From: Hyunsoonleella flava
Lineage (GTDB): Bacteria > Bacteroidota > Bacteroidia > Flavobacteriales > Flavobacteriaceae
NCBI RefSeq assembly: GCF_004310325.1
Contig: NZ_SIRT01000003.1
Coordinates: forward strand, 186,001-250,000
Length of the DNA stretch: 64,000 nt
Reading direction: 5' to 3'
Below the pieces are notes generated by a model. The model searched no databases and was not told the origin of the DNA. It saw only the letters and a program-made list of their open reading frames with translations. How positions within the stretch are numbered: the stretch's first letter is position 1; the number at the start of each line of letters is the position of its first letter. Position numbers and translations under genes: made by a program. Below are positions 1 through 9,205 of this stretch, piece after piece.

Positions 1-2109
1 ACCATCACCATGCTGGAAAACACCGCAGAACTTAGTGAGGTTACCGTGGTTGCAGAAAAGCCAATGATAGAGGTTAAAGCAGACAAAACCGTTTTTAATG
101 TGGCGGGAACTGTAAATGCCATAGGCGATTCTGGCTTTGAATTATTACGAAAAGCTCCGGGTATCATTATTGACAACTCAGATAACATTATCGTTGAAGG
201 TAGAACTGGTGTACTATTTTATATTGACGACAGACCATCCATTCTTAGAGGACAAGATTTAGTAAATTTTCTTAAAACCTTGCAAGCAAGCGATATTGAA
301 TCTATCGAAATCATCACCCAACCTTCATCAAGATATGATGCCGAAGGTAATGCAGGTATCATAAACATTAAGCTCAAACGCGATAAATCTCTCGGTACAA
401 ACGGAACTGTTGCCTCATCACTAACCGTCGGTGACTTTGCCAGAACAAGTAATTCATTATCGTTTAACAACCGCAATAAAAAAACAAATATTTACGGTAC
501 ATATAGTAATTTCTTTGGAAAAAGAGCTAGTTTCATCAATCTCAATCGAACTCAAAATGGTACCAATTTTAATGCTAGAACCCAAAATGTTTTTGATAAT
601 AACAGAAACAATGTAAGATTGGGGTTTGATTTCTTCGCAAATGAAAAATCAACTTTTGGCATTATCGTAAATGGTAATTTTAATAATTCTAATTCCGAAA
701 GTGATTCCCGAACTCCCATCACGCAAAATGGTGCCAATAGCCCTTCTGAAATTTTAGTTGCGGGAAGTGATTCAAAAAATAGAACCTCAAATATTTTTAC
801 AAACTTGAATTACAGGCTCAAAGATACTTTAGGCCATTCCTTAAATATCGACTTTGACTATGGTAAGTATGACAGTAAGCGCGAAAACTTACAACCTAAT
901 CGTTATTTTGATGGAAACGAAACTCAAATTTTGAGTGAAAACATCGTGTTTTTTGATACGCCAATAGACATTTCAATTATTTCTGGACAAGTGGATTATG
1001 AACAAAATTTACTTAAAGGCAAATTAAGCCTTGGCGTAAAATATTCAAAAGTAAAAACAGATAATAGCTTTGATGCATTTGATAGAACCAACGGAAATAA
1101 TGATTTAGACGAATCACAATCCAATGACTTTAGTTATGATGAACGGATAAGTGCTGCCTACTTTAATTACAGCAGAAAACTTAAAAAACTTAGTATTCAA
1201 TTTGGCTTACGAATGGAAAATACCATATCAGATGGCATTCTAACCAGTTTATTGGGCGATCAAAATAATCGCGTAAAGCGAAATTACACCAATTGGTTTC
1301 CAAGTGGCGGCATTACCTATCAAGCAAATAGAAAAAACAGTATTGCATTGATTTACAGTAAACGGATTCAAAGACCAAATTACCAAAGTTTAAATCCTTT
1401 TCAATATCGCATTGATGAATTGTCATTTAGACAAGGTAACCCATTCTTACAGCCTCAATATTCCGATAATATCAAACTATCCCATACTTATAATTACCGA
1501 TTAACTACCTCGTTAAGTTACAGTTTTATATCAGATTTTTTCGCTCAGGTAACTGAAGCTGTTGGTAACGATCAAAACTTTATTATACAACGAAATGTAG
1601 CAGATCAGGAAATCATCAACCTTGGGATTTCGTATCCCAAAAAATTTAACGATTGGTGGCGGATATACTTTAGCGTAAATGCCTATAGAAGTATCTATAA
1701 AGCTACCAATCCAGACTTTGTTTCAATATCACAAAACACCTTGAGTTTGTATGCACAAAACACATTTACCCTACCCAAAGCAATAACCTTTGAAGTTTCA
1801 GGTTGGTATAGTTCTCCATCAGTTTGGGGAGGCACTTACGAAACCAAAAGTTTAGGCTCTCTAAACTTGGCTTTTCAAAAGAAATTCCTCAGTGAAAAGC
1901 TTACAGCCAGATTAGGGTTTAATGACATACTGTTCACCTCACCATGGCAAGGTACAACTCGCTTTGGAGAACTCTTTATTGATGGCAATGGTGGCAGCGA
2001 TAGTAGGCAAATACGCTTTAACCTCACCTATAATTTTGGTAGTGACGAAGTTAAAAAAGCGCGCAAAAGACAAACAGGAATAGAAGATGAGAAAAATAGG
2101 ATCAATTAA
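1..2109 (+). CDS. Outer-membrane TonB-dependent receptor-like beta-barrel protein, 5' end outside window
   Basis: The open frame runs from the first base of the window. The ATG at 10 is probably internal, because the visible protein begins directly in the linker and plug region (ELSEVTVVAEKP, then KADKTVFNV), which in this family normally follows a signal peptide and a carboxypeptidase-regulatory-like domain. The plug covers roughly the first 120 residues (GFELLRKAPG, IEIITQPSSRYDAEGNAGIINI). The remaining 570 or so residues look like beta-barrel, including the NPFQYR...QGNPFLQPQYSDN stretch typical of the OMP_b-brl_3 type. The role is probably outer-membrane uptake or binding of an unknown ligand. 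No SusD partner follows. A small secreted protein begins 11 bases downstream and may be cotranscribed. Family assignment is firm; substrate is unknown. Confidence 0.88.
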   Translation, partial: TITMLENTAELSEVTVVAEKPMIEVKADKTVFNVAGTVNAIGDSGFELLRKAPGIIIDNSDNIIVEGRTGVLFYIDDRPSILRGQDLVNFLKTLQASDIESIEIITQPSSRYDAEGNAGIINIKLKRDKSLGTNGTVASSLTVGDFARTSNSLSFNNRNKKTNIYGTYSNFFGKRASFINLNRTQNGTNFNARTQNVFDNNRNNVRLGFDFFANEKSTFGIIVNGNFNNSNSESDSRTPITQNGANSPSEILVAGSDSKNRTSNIFTNLNYRLKDTLGHSLNIDFDYGKYDSKRENLQPNRYFDGNETQILSENIVFFDTPIDISIISGQVDYEQNLLKGKLSLGVKYSKVKTDNSFDAFDRTNGNNDLDESQSNDFSYDERISAAYFNYSRKLKKLSIQFGLRMENTISDGILTSLLGDQNNRVKRNYTNWFPSGGITYQANRKNSIALIYSKRIQRPNYQSLNPFQYRIDELSFRQGNPFLQPQYSDNIKLSHTYNYRLTTSLSYSFISDFFAQVTEAVGNDQNFIIQRNVADQEIINLGISYPKKFNDWWRIYFSVNAYRSIYKATNPDFVSISQNTLSLYAQNTFTLPKAITFEVSGWYSSPSVWGGTYETKSLGSLNLAFQKKFLSEKLTARLGFNDILFTSPWQGTTRFGELFIDGNGGSDSRQIRFNLTYNFGSDEVKKARKRQTGIEDEKNRIN

Positions 2110-2120
2110 AAATCAAAATT

Positions 2121-2714
2121 ATGGAAAGGACAAAATTTTTACTCGTGGTAACGTACCTTCTATTTGCGACTAGCGGGTACTCGCAAAAAACATATCTTAA
2201 AATAACAAAATCGGAACAAACAAATGACTATACAATGTATCCACCTGGAACAAAATTTGAACTTAAGAATAAACATGGCTACATTGTTTTTAAGAATAGT
2301 GATACTCCGGGAGCTATTCTAATTAACGAAAACTATACTTTGTATGTATACCCAAGCTGGAAAAATAGCCCCGATAAATTCAAACTTTCGGAAGGAAAAG
2401 TAGAAAAACTACTTACATCACACTTTTCAAAGTCAAAGGTTAAAAAACATTTAACAATTAGTAATGGAGTTACTGCAGAATATACAATTCATAAATCAGA
2501 CAAAAAACCAAATAAAAAGAACCTTAAATTCAAACTCAGCAACGGGATTACTTTTGAATATTACGATGACAAATACTATGCATATTTAAACAAAAAAGAG
2601 AATTATCTCCAGATAAAAAAACAATATATTATAGAATCAGAAATAGGAACATTAAAATTAAGTTTTAATCCGAATAGTGGCATTGTTTGGTGGGTTTTTG
2701 AAGAAAACAAATAA
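2121..2714 (+). CDS. Small secreted hypothetical protein
   Basis: This 197-residue protein has a clear N-terminal signal peptide (hydrophobic core about residues 5-19, cleavage probably after GYSQ). The mature part is lysine-rich and probably beta-structured. Two related phrases appear (HLTISNGVTAEYTIHK and KFKLSNGITFEYY), suggesting a short internal duplication at about residues 110-160. I do not recognise a family. It starts 11 bases after the receptor stop codon and is probably in the same transcript, so it may be periplasmic or surface-exposed and linked to the receptor. A hairpin with a T-rich loop follows it at 2752-2781. Confidence 0.7.
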   Translation: MERTKFLLVVTYLLFATSGYSQKTYLKITKSEQTNDYTMYPPGTKFELKNKHGYIVFKNSDTPGAILINENYTLYVYPSWKNSPDKFKLSEGKVEKLLTSHFSKSKVKKHLTISNGVTAEYTIHKSDKKPNKKNLKFKLSNGITFEYYDDKYYAYLNKKENYLQIKKQYIIESEIGTLKLSFNPNSGIVWWVFEENK

Positions 2715-2751
2715 TTCTATGGCTCAATCAAACCATTAAAAATACTACAAA

Positions 2752-2781
2752 AAAGCATCAATTTTTTTAAACTGATGCTTT
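2752..2781. terminator. Hairpin between convergent genes
   Basis: AAAGCATCA at 2752-2760 pairs with TGATGCTTT at 2773-2781 around a 12-base loop. It lies between the end of the small secreted protein (+) and the end of the AAA+ ATPase gene (-), where a bidirectional terminator is expected. The T-run after the stem is weak on both strands. Confidence 0.5.
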
Positions 2782-2808
2782 CAGTATGTTTTAATTCAAT
2801 TGAAAAAG

Positions 2809-4275
2809 TTAAATACCACTTATAAAACTTCCGTAAGGATCTTTAAATTGAATGCCCTCAGAGAATCGATGCTTACTTAATTGTTTGTATTCTGCCAATG
2901 CCCATAATATAAACTCTTTAACAAAATAACTATCTCGTTTCTTTAAATTAGGCTGATATTCGCCAAGTAAATCATCTAGAGGAGCCACCGCATCCAACAT
3001 ACTTTGGTATTCTTTATCTCTTAAATCGTCTAATAACTCAAAACCATCTTTTTGATTAAAAAACCAAGATACAATATCATCATAAGGTGTTTCATCATCT
3101 TGCTTTTTTAACTTTTCTATTTTAGGGAAAAACTCCAAAAACAGATTCTTAACAGCTTCCCCTATTAAATTATAAGCTACCACGGCTGCACCTTCCTGCT
3201 CGCCCTCATACACCAATTCTACCTTTCCAGTAATGGAGGGAATCACTCCAACAAAATCACTCATGCGTAAACTTGTCTTTTCATCCCTAGCTAATAGTGC
3301 GCGTCGCTCCGCGGTACTTAACAAATTTTCAAAACCAGTAATACTCAATCTTGCACTTACACCACTCTTAGCATCAATGTATTCACTTTCCCGTGCTTCA
3401 AATACAATTTGCTCTAATAAGTCTTTAGCCAAATCTGGAACGTATACGTTTTCTTTTTGACCTTCCACCAAGTTAGCTTCCTGTTCGGTAATCAAACGTG
3501 CTGTTTCAATATCCTCTGGATAATGTGTTAAGATTTGAGAACCAATTCTGTCTTTTAAAGGTGTAACGATACTTCCCCTGTTGGTATAATCTTCAGGATT
3601 TGCAGTAAACAGAAATTGAATATCTAAAGGTAGACGGACTTTAAAACCTCTTATTTGAATATCGCCTTCTTGTAAAATATTGAACAGTGCTACCTGAATC
3701 CTAGCTTGTAAATCTGGCAATTCGTTAATTACGAAAATGCAACGATTTGCCCTTGGAATCATGCCGTAATGAATTACGCGATCATCGGCATAACTTAACT
3801 TTAAATTAGCTGCTTTAATGGGATCAACATCTCCGATAATATCTGCAACAGTTACGTCTGGCGTTGCCAATTTCTCAGCAAAACGCTCGCTTCTATGCAG
3901 CCATGAAATCGGGGTGTCATCTCCTCTTTCTTTTATTAGTTCCACTGCATATCTTGATATTGGATTAAGTGGATCATCATTTACCTCTGATCCCTCGACA
4001 ATAGGTATATACTCATCAAGTAAATTTAGCATTAGTCTTGCCAAACGTGTTTTTGCTTGTCCGCGCAATCCTAATAAGTTGATATTATGTCGTGATAATA
4101 TGGCACGTTCCAATTCTGGAATCACGGTATTTTCATAACCGTGAACACCCTCAAATGTGGTTTCTTTATTTTTAATCTTTTGAATCAGGTTATCTCTTAA
4201 TTCGTCCTTGATAGATTTAGATTGATATCCTGCTTGTTTTAGTGCTCCTAAAGTTTTAATTTTTTCTGTTTTCAT
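2809..4275 (-). CDS. MoxR/magnesium-chelatase-I-like AAA+ ATPase
   Basis: AAA+ ATPase of the ChlI/MoxR type. I place the start at the internal ATG ending at 4275 (protein begins MKTEKIKTLGALKQ, 488 residues). The longer frame to 4407 would translate an intergenic AGCTTTTAGC-type repeat and overlap the upstream gene. Walker A is GLRGQAKT (about residues 69-76). A Walker-B-like strand CIFVINEL comes later, where N-E replaces the usual D-E. It is followed by LFTANPEDYTNRGSIVTPLKDRIGSQI, a sensor-1 and arginine-finger region. Such ATPases act as chaperones or remodelling motors with VWA partners; the next gene upstream (4364-5494) encodes a VWA protein, so the two probably form one complex. The client is unknown. 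ATPase family certain, role inferred. Confidence 0.85.
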   Translation of the reverse strand: MKTEKIKTLGALKQAGYQSKSIKDELRDNLIQKIKNKETTFEGVHGYENTVIPELERAILSRHNINLLGLRGQAKTRLARLMLNLLDEYIPIVEGSEVNDDPLNPISRYAVELIKERGDDTPISWLHRSERFAEKLATPDVTVADIIGDVDPIKAANLKLSYADDRVIHYGMIPRANRCIFVINELPDLQARIQVALFNILQEGDIQIRGFKVRLPLDIQFLFTANPEDYTNRGSIVTPLKDRIGSQILTHYPEDIETARLITEQEANLVEGQKENVYVPDLAKDLLEQIVFEARESEYIDAKSGVSARLSITGFENLLSTAERRALLARDEKTSLRMSDFVGVIPSITGKVELVYEGEQEGAAVVAYNLIGEAVKNLFLEFFPKIEKLKKQDDETPYDDIVSWFFNQKDGFELLDDLRDKEYQSMLDAVAPLDDLLGEYQPNLKKRDSYFVKEFILWALAEYKQLSKHRFSEGIQFKDPYGSFISGI

Positions 4276-4380
4276 ATAACTGCTTTTAGCTATTGGCTCA
4301 TAACCTTTAGCGCTTACTCTTTCTTTAAAAAATCTATAAAAGCTAAAGGCTAAAAGCTTAATCTTATCCTCTAATTCTCT
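4276..4380. repeat. Intergenic AGCTTTTAGC-type palindromic repeat
   Basis: Read on the minus strand, this stretch contains AGCTTTTAGCCTTTAGC, then GCGCTAAAGG, and later AGCCAATAGCTAAAAGC, so short direct and inverted copies of a TTTAGC/GCTAAA unit. Such units are typical of spacer DNA in flavobacteria. It separates the VWA gene from the AAA+ gene and explains why the long open frame of the latter continues upstream without being coding. Confidence 0.5.
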
Positions 4381-5494
4381 TTTTTCTATTGGTCTCGTAA
4401 TCTTCAAAAATCATTTCGCCTAAACCTTTTAATCCTGTATAAAATGCTTTTCCTTGGTTGGCATAGGTAAACTCACGCACAAACTGCATTAGATAACTAT
4501 CCTTTGCTATCATAAAAGTCGTTATCGGTATGTGCAATCGTCTTGCTTGTTGCGCCATCATATAACACTTATTAATAATGTGCGTATCCAGCCCCATGCT
4601 ATTTTTATAATACTGCCCATCGGGTAAACGCAAACAACTGGGTTTACCATCGGTTATCATAAAAATCTGCTTGTTGGTGTTTCGTTTTCTTCTAAGTAAA
4701 TCCATAGCTAATTGTAATCCAGCAACAGTATTAGTATGATATGGACCAACCTTTAAATACGGTAAATCCTTAATCTCTATACGCCACGCATCATTTCCAA
4801 AAACAATGATGTCTAACGTGTCTTTTGGGTAACGCGTTGTAATTAATTCTGCCAAAGCCATGGCCACTTTTTTAGCTGGTGTGATGCGGTCTTCACCATA
4901 TAAAATCATACTATGGCTAATATCAATCATCAACACGGTACTCATCTGCGATTTATGTATGGTTTCTTCAACCACCAGGTCGTCCTCAGAAAGGGTAAAA
5001 TCTGAAATACCATGATTAATCTGTGCATTTTTCAAACTCTCAGTCATTGATACTTTATCCAGGGCATCACCAAATTGATAGCCTCTAAAATCTCCCGTAT
5101 GTTCATCGCCAATACCTGGACTTTTACTTTTATGATTGCCTTGTCCGCTACGTTTTATCTTCCCAAAAATTTGATCTAAAGCCTGCTGTCTGATAGCTCG
5201 TTCTGTTTTTGCTGTAATAGCCAAAGAAGAACCATCGCCATCAGGGTCAATTTCCTCACGTAAATATCCTTTCTTTTTTAAGTCCTCGATAAAATCCTCA
5301 ATGGTGTATTCTGGTGTTGTTAGCTTATACTCCATATCTAATTCGCGCAACCAACTAATGGCTTCATTAAAATCACCAGAGGTGTGGGTGATAAGCTCTT
5401 TAAAAATTTCAAAAAGTGTATCAAAAGGGGATTTATAAGGCGATTCGTAAGTCTTAAAAACGAAACCTTTTCTAAAAATTTTATTCTCTTTCAT
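4364..5494 (-). CDS. VWA (von Willebrand factor A) domain protein, partner of the AAA+ ATPase
   Basis: This 376-residue cytoplasmic-looking protein has no signal peptide. The C-terminal half carries a VWA domain with an intact MIDAS motif, D191-I-S193-H-S195, and a later ITDGKPS strand. The N-terminal half (about residues 20-180) is mostly charged, helical sequence with a glycine-rich linker (SGQGNHKSKSPGIGDEHTGDF). MoxR-type ATPases and MIDAS-bearing VWA proteins commonly pair in metal insertion or complex assembly, as in ChlI/ChlD and CbbQ/CbbO. The gene is 88 bases upstream of the ATPase start and in the same direction. Which complex they assemble is unknown. Proximity to the cbb3 locus is suggestive but proves nothing. 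Confidence 0.82.
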   Translation of the reverse strand: MKENKIFRKGFVFKTYESPYKSPFDTLFEIFKELITHTSGDFNEAISWLRELDMEYKLTTPEYTIEDFIEDLKKKGYLREEIDPDGDGSSLAITAKTERAIRQQALDQIFGKIKRSGQGNHKSKSPGIGDEHTGDFRGYQFGDALDKVSMTESLKNAQINHGISDFTLSEDDLVVEETIHKSQMSTVLMIDISHSMILYGEDRITPAKKVAMALAELITTRYPKDTLDIIVFGNDAWRIEIKDLPYLKVGPYHTNTVAGLQLAMDLLRRKRNTNKQIFMITDGKPSCLRLPDGQYYKNSMGLDTHIINKCYMMAQQARRLHIPITTFMIAKDSYLMQFVREFTYANQGKAFYTGLKGLGEMIFEDYETNRKKRIRG

Positions 5495-5582
5495 AGCAAT
5501 ATAAAAATACTACATTTTCATATAACACTTGAAAGATAGCCATTAAATTTATCTATACTTTTGAGCGAAAATTGAATAGTGC

Positions 5583-6260
5583 TTATTCAACACGGTTCAA
5601 ACCATTCAGATCTTCAATCTTGATATACTTACCTACTGTAGAAATTAACCCTTCTTTTTTAAATTGAGACAACACTCTAATAGCAGATTCAGTAGCTGTA
5701 CCAACAATATTAGCATAATCCTCACGAGATAACACCAAGCTTATGGTACCGTCAGGATTGGTCCCAAAATTCTTTTCAACATAAATTAACGTTTCGGCTA
5801 AACGCTGTTTTACAGACTTTTGAGCCATATCCACGATAACATCATCGGCTTCTTTTAAATCGTGAGCCATATCCTTCAACATATCCAAAGTAAACTTAGG
5901 ATTTCGCTCTAAATCTGAAATAATCTCACTCCTTGGAATGAAACACACTTCCATATCATTTAAAGCGGTTGCTTGTAAATTGGAACTCTCGTTAGACACT
6001 AAAGAACGTTGCCCTATAAGCTGACCTTTAACCACCATTTTTACCACCTGGTCCTTACCATTTTCACTTAATTTCGACAACTTACAAATGCCGTCTTTAA
6101 TACAGTATACACCATTTATCGACTCTCCTTCCTCGAAAATCACTTCTCCTTTTTTAATAGTTTTGGAGGTTTTGCAACCTGAAATACGTATCAATTCGTC
6201 TTTCGTAAGAGACTTTAGTGCATTAAATTGCTTAATGATGCACTGTTCGCATTTGCTCAT
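5583..6260 (-). CDS. fnr: Crp/Fnr-family transcriptional regulator, probable oxygen sensor
   Basis: 225 residues: an N-terminal cyclic-nucleotide-binding-like beta-roll (about residues 20-140), a dimerisation helix, and a C-terminal winged helix (about 165-220). Cysteines at 4, 7 and 29, plus C106 inside the roll, match the layout of Fnr proteins that bind a [4Fe-4S] cluster. The recognition helix reads GTATESAIRVLSQFKKEG. Its ES-x-x-R spacing fits recognition of a TGA-N6-TCA half-site pair. It is divergent from ccoI, and matching palindromes lie before ccoI, ccoS and hemN. The likely job is activation of cbb3 oxidase and anaerobic haem synthesis at low oxygen. Cluster binding is inferred from cysteine positions only. 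Confidence 0.85.
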   Translation of the reverse strand: MSKCEQCIIKQFNALKSLTKDELIRISGCKTSKTIKKGEVIFEEGESINGVYCIKDGICKLSKLSENGKDQVVKMVVKGQLIGQRSLVSNESSNLQATALNDMEVCFIPRSEIISDLERNPKFTLDMLKDMAHDLKEADDVIVDMAQKSVKQRLAETLIYVEKNFGTNPDGTISLVLSREDYANIVGTATESAIRVLSQFKKEGLISTVGKYIKIEDLNGLNRVE

Positions 6261-6298
6261 ACCAGATAATTTATTTAAAAAGTAAAAATAAATAAAAC

Positions 6299-6312
6299 AT
6301 GACAGATATCAT
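6299..6312 (+). promoter_or_regulatory. Fnr-type operator upstream of ccoI
   Basis: ATGACAGATATCAT retains the TGA-N6-TCA core of Fnr sites. Its centre (6305.5) is 29.5 bases from the start of AATATTTG (6335-6342), which resembles the Bacteroidota -7 element TAnnTTTG. The transcription start would be near 6346, placing the operator near -41 (class II activation). Spacing is identical to the sites before ccoS and hemN. Confidence 0.65.
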
Positions 6313-6367
6313 ATTCTAAACAGCACTAAATTAAAATATTTGTAACAGGTATAAACGAGCAAATATT

Positions 6368-8743
6368 ATGGGAGCAAAAACATGTTTCCACTGTGGATTG
6401 GATGCCACATCTTCTGAAATTAGATATGATGATAAGTCATTTTGTTGTAACGGTTGTAAAACTGTTTACGAGATATTTTCTGCAAATGATTTAACCTGTT
6501 ACTACGATTTACAAGATGCTCCAGGAGCTACTCCCAAAGAGATTGAAGGCAAATACAACTTTTTGGACAATGCTAAAATTGTGGAAAACTTACTTGAATT
6601 TAACGATGACAACACACAGATTGTTACGCTATATATTCCACATATTCACTGTAGCTCTTGTATATGGATTCTAGAAAATTTGAACAAACTGAACTCTTCA
6701 ATAAGCTCATCAATAGTGAATTTTGGAAAGAAAACTGTTCGTGTAAATTATAATGCAGAAAATTTTTCACTTAAGCAATTGGTAAGACTTTTAAGCAGTA
6801 TTGGCTATGAGCCTTTTATCAGTTTAGATGATTATAGTGTTGGCAAAAAGAATGTAGATCGTTCCCTAATATATAAACTTGGAATCGCTGGTTTCGCTTT
6901 TGGAAACATCATGTTTTTATCATTTCCAGAATATTTTCAAGTGAGCGGTTTTTGGATTGAACAGTATGCGCCAGTATTTAGATGGCTAATGTTTACCTTT
7001 TCGATTCCTGTTGTTTTTTATTGTTCTCTCGACTATTTCATTTCAGCCTATAAAGGTTTAAAATCAAAACTTCTAAATATTGATGTGCCTATTGCTTTAG
7101 GAATTACAGTACTCTTCTTAAGAAGTACTGCTGAAATAGTTTTTGATATCGGTACAGGCTTTTTTGATAGTCTTTCAGGTTTAGTATTCTTTCTTTTACT
7201 TGGAAAGTTTTTTCAGCAGAAAACCTACAATTTCTTATCGTTTGAGCGCGATTATAAATCGTATTTTCCTATCGGAATTACTAAAATTGATAGTAAAGGC
7301 AAAGAAGAAGCCATTCAGGTATATGACATAAAGAAGGGCGACCGATTATTGATTAGAAATGAAGAGTTAATTCCTGTGGACTGTATTTTGATAAAGGGAA
7401 ATGCACGCATTGACTATAGTTTTGTAACAGGGGAATCAGACGTAGTTTCAAAACAGTCGGGCGATAAATTATTTGCTGGTGGTAAACAACAAGATGGTAG
7501 TATTGAAGTTGACGTTTTAAAAACCGTTGAACAAAGTTACTTAACGCAATTATGGAGTAATGATGTATTTAATAAAAACAAAGAGGATAGTTTTACAAAC
7601 CTCACCAATAGTATTAGTAAGCAGTTTACAGTCGCAGTACTCAGTATAGCAATAATTGCAACAAGTTATTGGTTAATCGTGGATGATTCCAAAGCTTTAA
7701 ATGTGTTTACCGCGGTTTTAATTATTGCCTGCCCATGTGCTATTGCACTAGCCGCTCCTTTTACTTTCGGGAATCTATTGCGCATATTTGGAAATCTGAA
7801 ATTCTATGCTAAAAATGCTACCGTTATTGAACAATTAGCGGCTATTGACACTATTATTTTTGATAAAACAGGAACAATAACAGCTAATAAAGAAACATCT
7901 ATTGCTTACGAAGGTTCTGAACTCTCAGAAGCTGAAGAAGTGCTATTAAAAAGTTCGTTGCGAAATTCTAATCATCCATTGAGTCGCTTGTTGTATGAAC
8001 TTTTAGAAGATAATGATATTTTGACTTTAGATGATTATAAGGAACACATTGGGAAAGGTATTGCTGCGAAACACGATACAAATTCTATAAAAATTGGCTC
8101 TGCGCCATTTGTAGGATATACTTCTGAAACTGCAACCTTAAACACCGCAGTTCATGTGAGTACCAATAATAAATACAAAGGGAAATTTACGTTTTACAAC
8201 AAGTATAGAAAAGGTATCTCGAAATTGTTCAAGCGCCTTAAAAAAGAATATGATTTGGTGATATTGTCTGGTGACAATGCAGGAGAGAAGGAAAACTTAA
8301 CCAAACTATTGCCTGCCAAAACAAAATTGTTTTTCAATCAAAAACCTGAAGATAAACTGGAGTATATAAAACACCACCAGAATTCTGGGGCTAAGGTGTT
8401 AATGATTGGTGACGGATTAAACGATGCTGGTGCTTTGGCACAAAGCGATGTTGGTATTGCAATTTCTGAAGATGTGAATGTCTTTTCGCCTGCTTGTGAT
8501 GCTATTTTGGATGCCACTAAATTCAATCAACTGTACAATTTTATAAGAGCCTCAAAATCGGCTATTAGCATAATAAAATGGAGTTTTGTGCTATCGTTTA
8601 TTTACAATACAATAGGACTTTATTTTGCAGTTACAGGACAATTAGCCCCTGTGGTTGCGGCTATTTTAATGCCCTTAAGTTCGATTAGCATTGTGGCGTT
8701 TACCACAGTTTGCACAAACGTTTTGGGAAGAAAACTAAGATAG
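6368..8743 (+). CDS. ccoI: Copper-translocating P-type ATPase of the CcoI/FixI type
   Basis: 791 residues. The N-terminus is a cysteine-rich zinc-ribbon-like domain (CFHCG, then CCNGCK). It is followed by a heavy-metal-associated domain with the metal site HCSSC (C95/C98), membrane helices, the transmembrane CPC motif (455-457), the phosphorylation motif DKTGT (499-503) and the hinge GDGLND (681-686). This ATPase supplies copper for the CuB centre of the cbb3 oxidase encoded just downstream. The Fnr-type operator 62 bases before the start codon suggests low-oxygen induction. A 266-base spacer with a dispersed repeat and a new promoter separates it from ccoS. Function is well supported by motifs and context. 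Confidence 0.93.
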   Translation: MGAKTCFHCGLDATSSEIRYDDKSFCCNGCKTVYEIFSANDLTCYYDLQDAPGATPKEIEGKYNFLDNAKIVENLLEFNDDNTQIVTLYIPHIHCSSCIWILENLNKLNSSISSSIVNFGKKTVRVNYNAENFSLKQLVRLLSSIGYEPFISLDDYSVGKKNVDRSLIYKLGIAGFAFGNIMFLSFPEYFQVSGFWIEQYAPVFRWLMFTFSIPVVFYCSLDYFISAYKGLKSKLLNIDVPIALGITVLFLRSTAEIVFDIGTGFFDSLSGLVFFLLLGKFFQQKTYNFLSFERDYKSYFPIGITKIDSKGKEEAIQVYDIKKGDRLLIRNEELIPVDCILIKGNARIDYSFVTGESDVVSKQSGDKLFAGGKQQDGSIEVDVLKTVEQSYLTQLWSNDVFNKNKEDSFTNLTNSISKQFTVAVLSIAIIATSYWLIVDDSKALNVFTAVLIIACPCAIALAAPFTFGNLLRIFGNLKFYAKNATVIEQLAAIDTIIFDKTGTITANKETSIAYEGSELSEAEEVLLKSSLRNSNHPLSRLLYELLEDNDILTLDDYKEHIGKGIAAKHDTNSIKIGSAPFVGYTSETATLNTAVHVSTNNKYKGKFTFYNKYRKGISKLFKRLKKEYDLVILSGDNAGEKENLTKLLPAKTKLFFNQKPEDKLEYIKHHQNSGAKVLMIGDGLNDAGALAQSDVGIAISEDVNVFSPACDAILDATKFNQLYNFIRASKSAISIIKWSFVLSFIYNTIGLYFAVTGQLAPVVAAILMPLSSISIVAFTTVCTNVLGRKLR

Positions 8744-8770
8744 ACTCTGTAATGAATTTGGCAGATTGAT

Positions 8771-8937
8771 GCGTTAGGGATTGAACGGTATACTTCGACT
8801 GCGCTCAGCACAGGTGTTTGAAATCCCCAACGCAGGAGAGATTAAGTAGTGAAATAGTTTTATTCACGATTTCACTAATTTGAAATAATAATCAATGAGT
8901 AAAGCCCAACCCCTTGTGGGTAACGCCAAAAAAATAA
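8771..8937 (+). repeat. Dispersed modular intergenic repeat, copy 1
   Basis: Begins GCGTTAGGGATTGAACGG and ends GGGTAACGCC. It contains the module TTCGACTGCGCTCAG and a central stretch in which GTGAAATAG and TTATTCAC form an inverted repeat. Related copies occur at 14176-14256, 15431-15645 (minus), 29146-29251 and 39841-40038 (minus). No open frame is conserved. Confidence 0.75.
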
Positions 8938-8945
8938 ATGGAAAC

Positions 8946-8989
8946 ATGACAAATGTCATCTTTTAAAAAGAACTATGAAAGTATTTTTG
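8946..8989 (+). promoter_or_regulatory. Fnr-activated promoter of ccoS-ccoNO-ccoQ-ccoP
   Basis: ATGACAAATGTCAT (8946-8959) is a perfect 5-4-5 palindrome of the Fnr type. TATTTTTG (8982-8989) matches the Bacteroidota -7 consensus TAnnTTTG exactly. From palindrome centre to the start of the -7 element is 29.5 bases, as before ccoI and hemN. The predicted start of transcription is near 8993, 17 bases before the ccoS ATG. Confidence 0.75.
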
Positions 8990-9009
8990 AACCGTAACTT
9001 CAGATAGGT

Positions 9010-9195
9010 ATGAGTGTTATATATATTTTACTAGCAGTAAGTATTTTAGTTGCTGTTGCGTTTTTTGTAGTGTTTGTTATTGCCGTAAAAAGAGGGCAAT
9101 TTGACGACAGCTATACGCCATCGGTACGTATGTTATTCGAGGACGAATTGATAAAAGATAAAACCAATAAAACGATACTAACCAAGAAAGAATAA
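9010..9195 (+). CDS. ccoS: cbb3 oxidase maturation protein CcoS
   Basis: 61 residues: one N-terminal membrane helix (about residues 3-27), then the family motif QFDDSYTPSVRMLFEDE. CcoS is a small membrane protein needed to insert haem and copper into CcoN. It is the first gene after the Fnr-type promoter and lies 10 bases upstream of ccoNO. Size and motif match the family. Confidence 0.92.
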   Translation: MSVIYILLAVSILVAVAFFVVFVIAVKRGQFDDSYTPSVRMLFEDELIKDKTNKTILTKKE

Positions 9196-9205
9196 ATTTT
9201 TAGAT

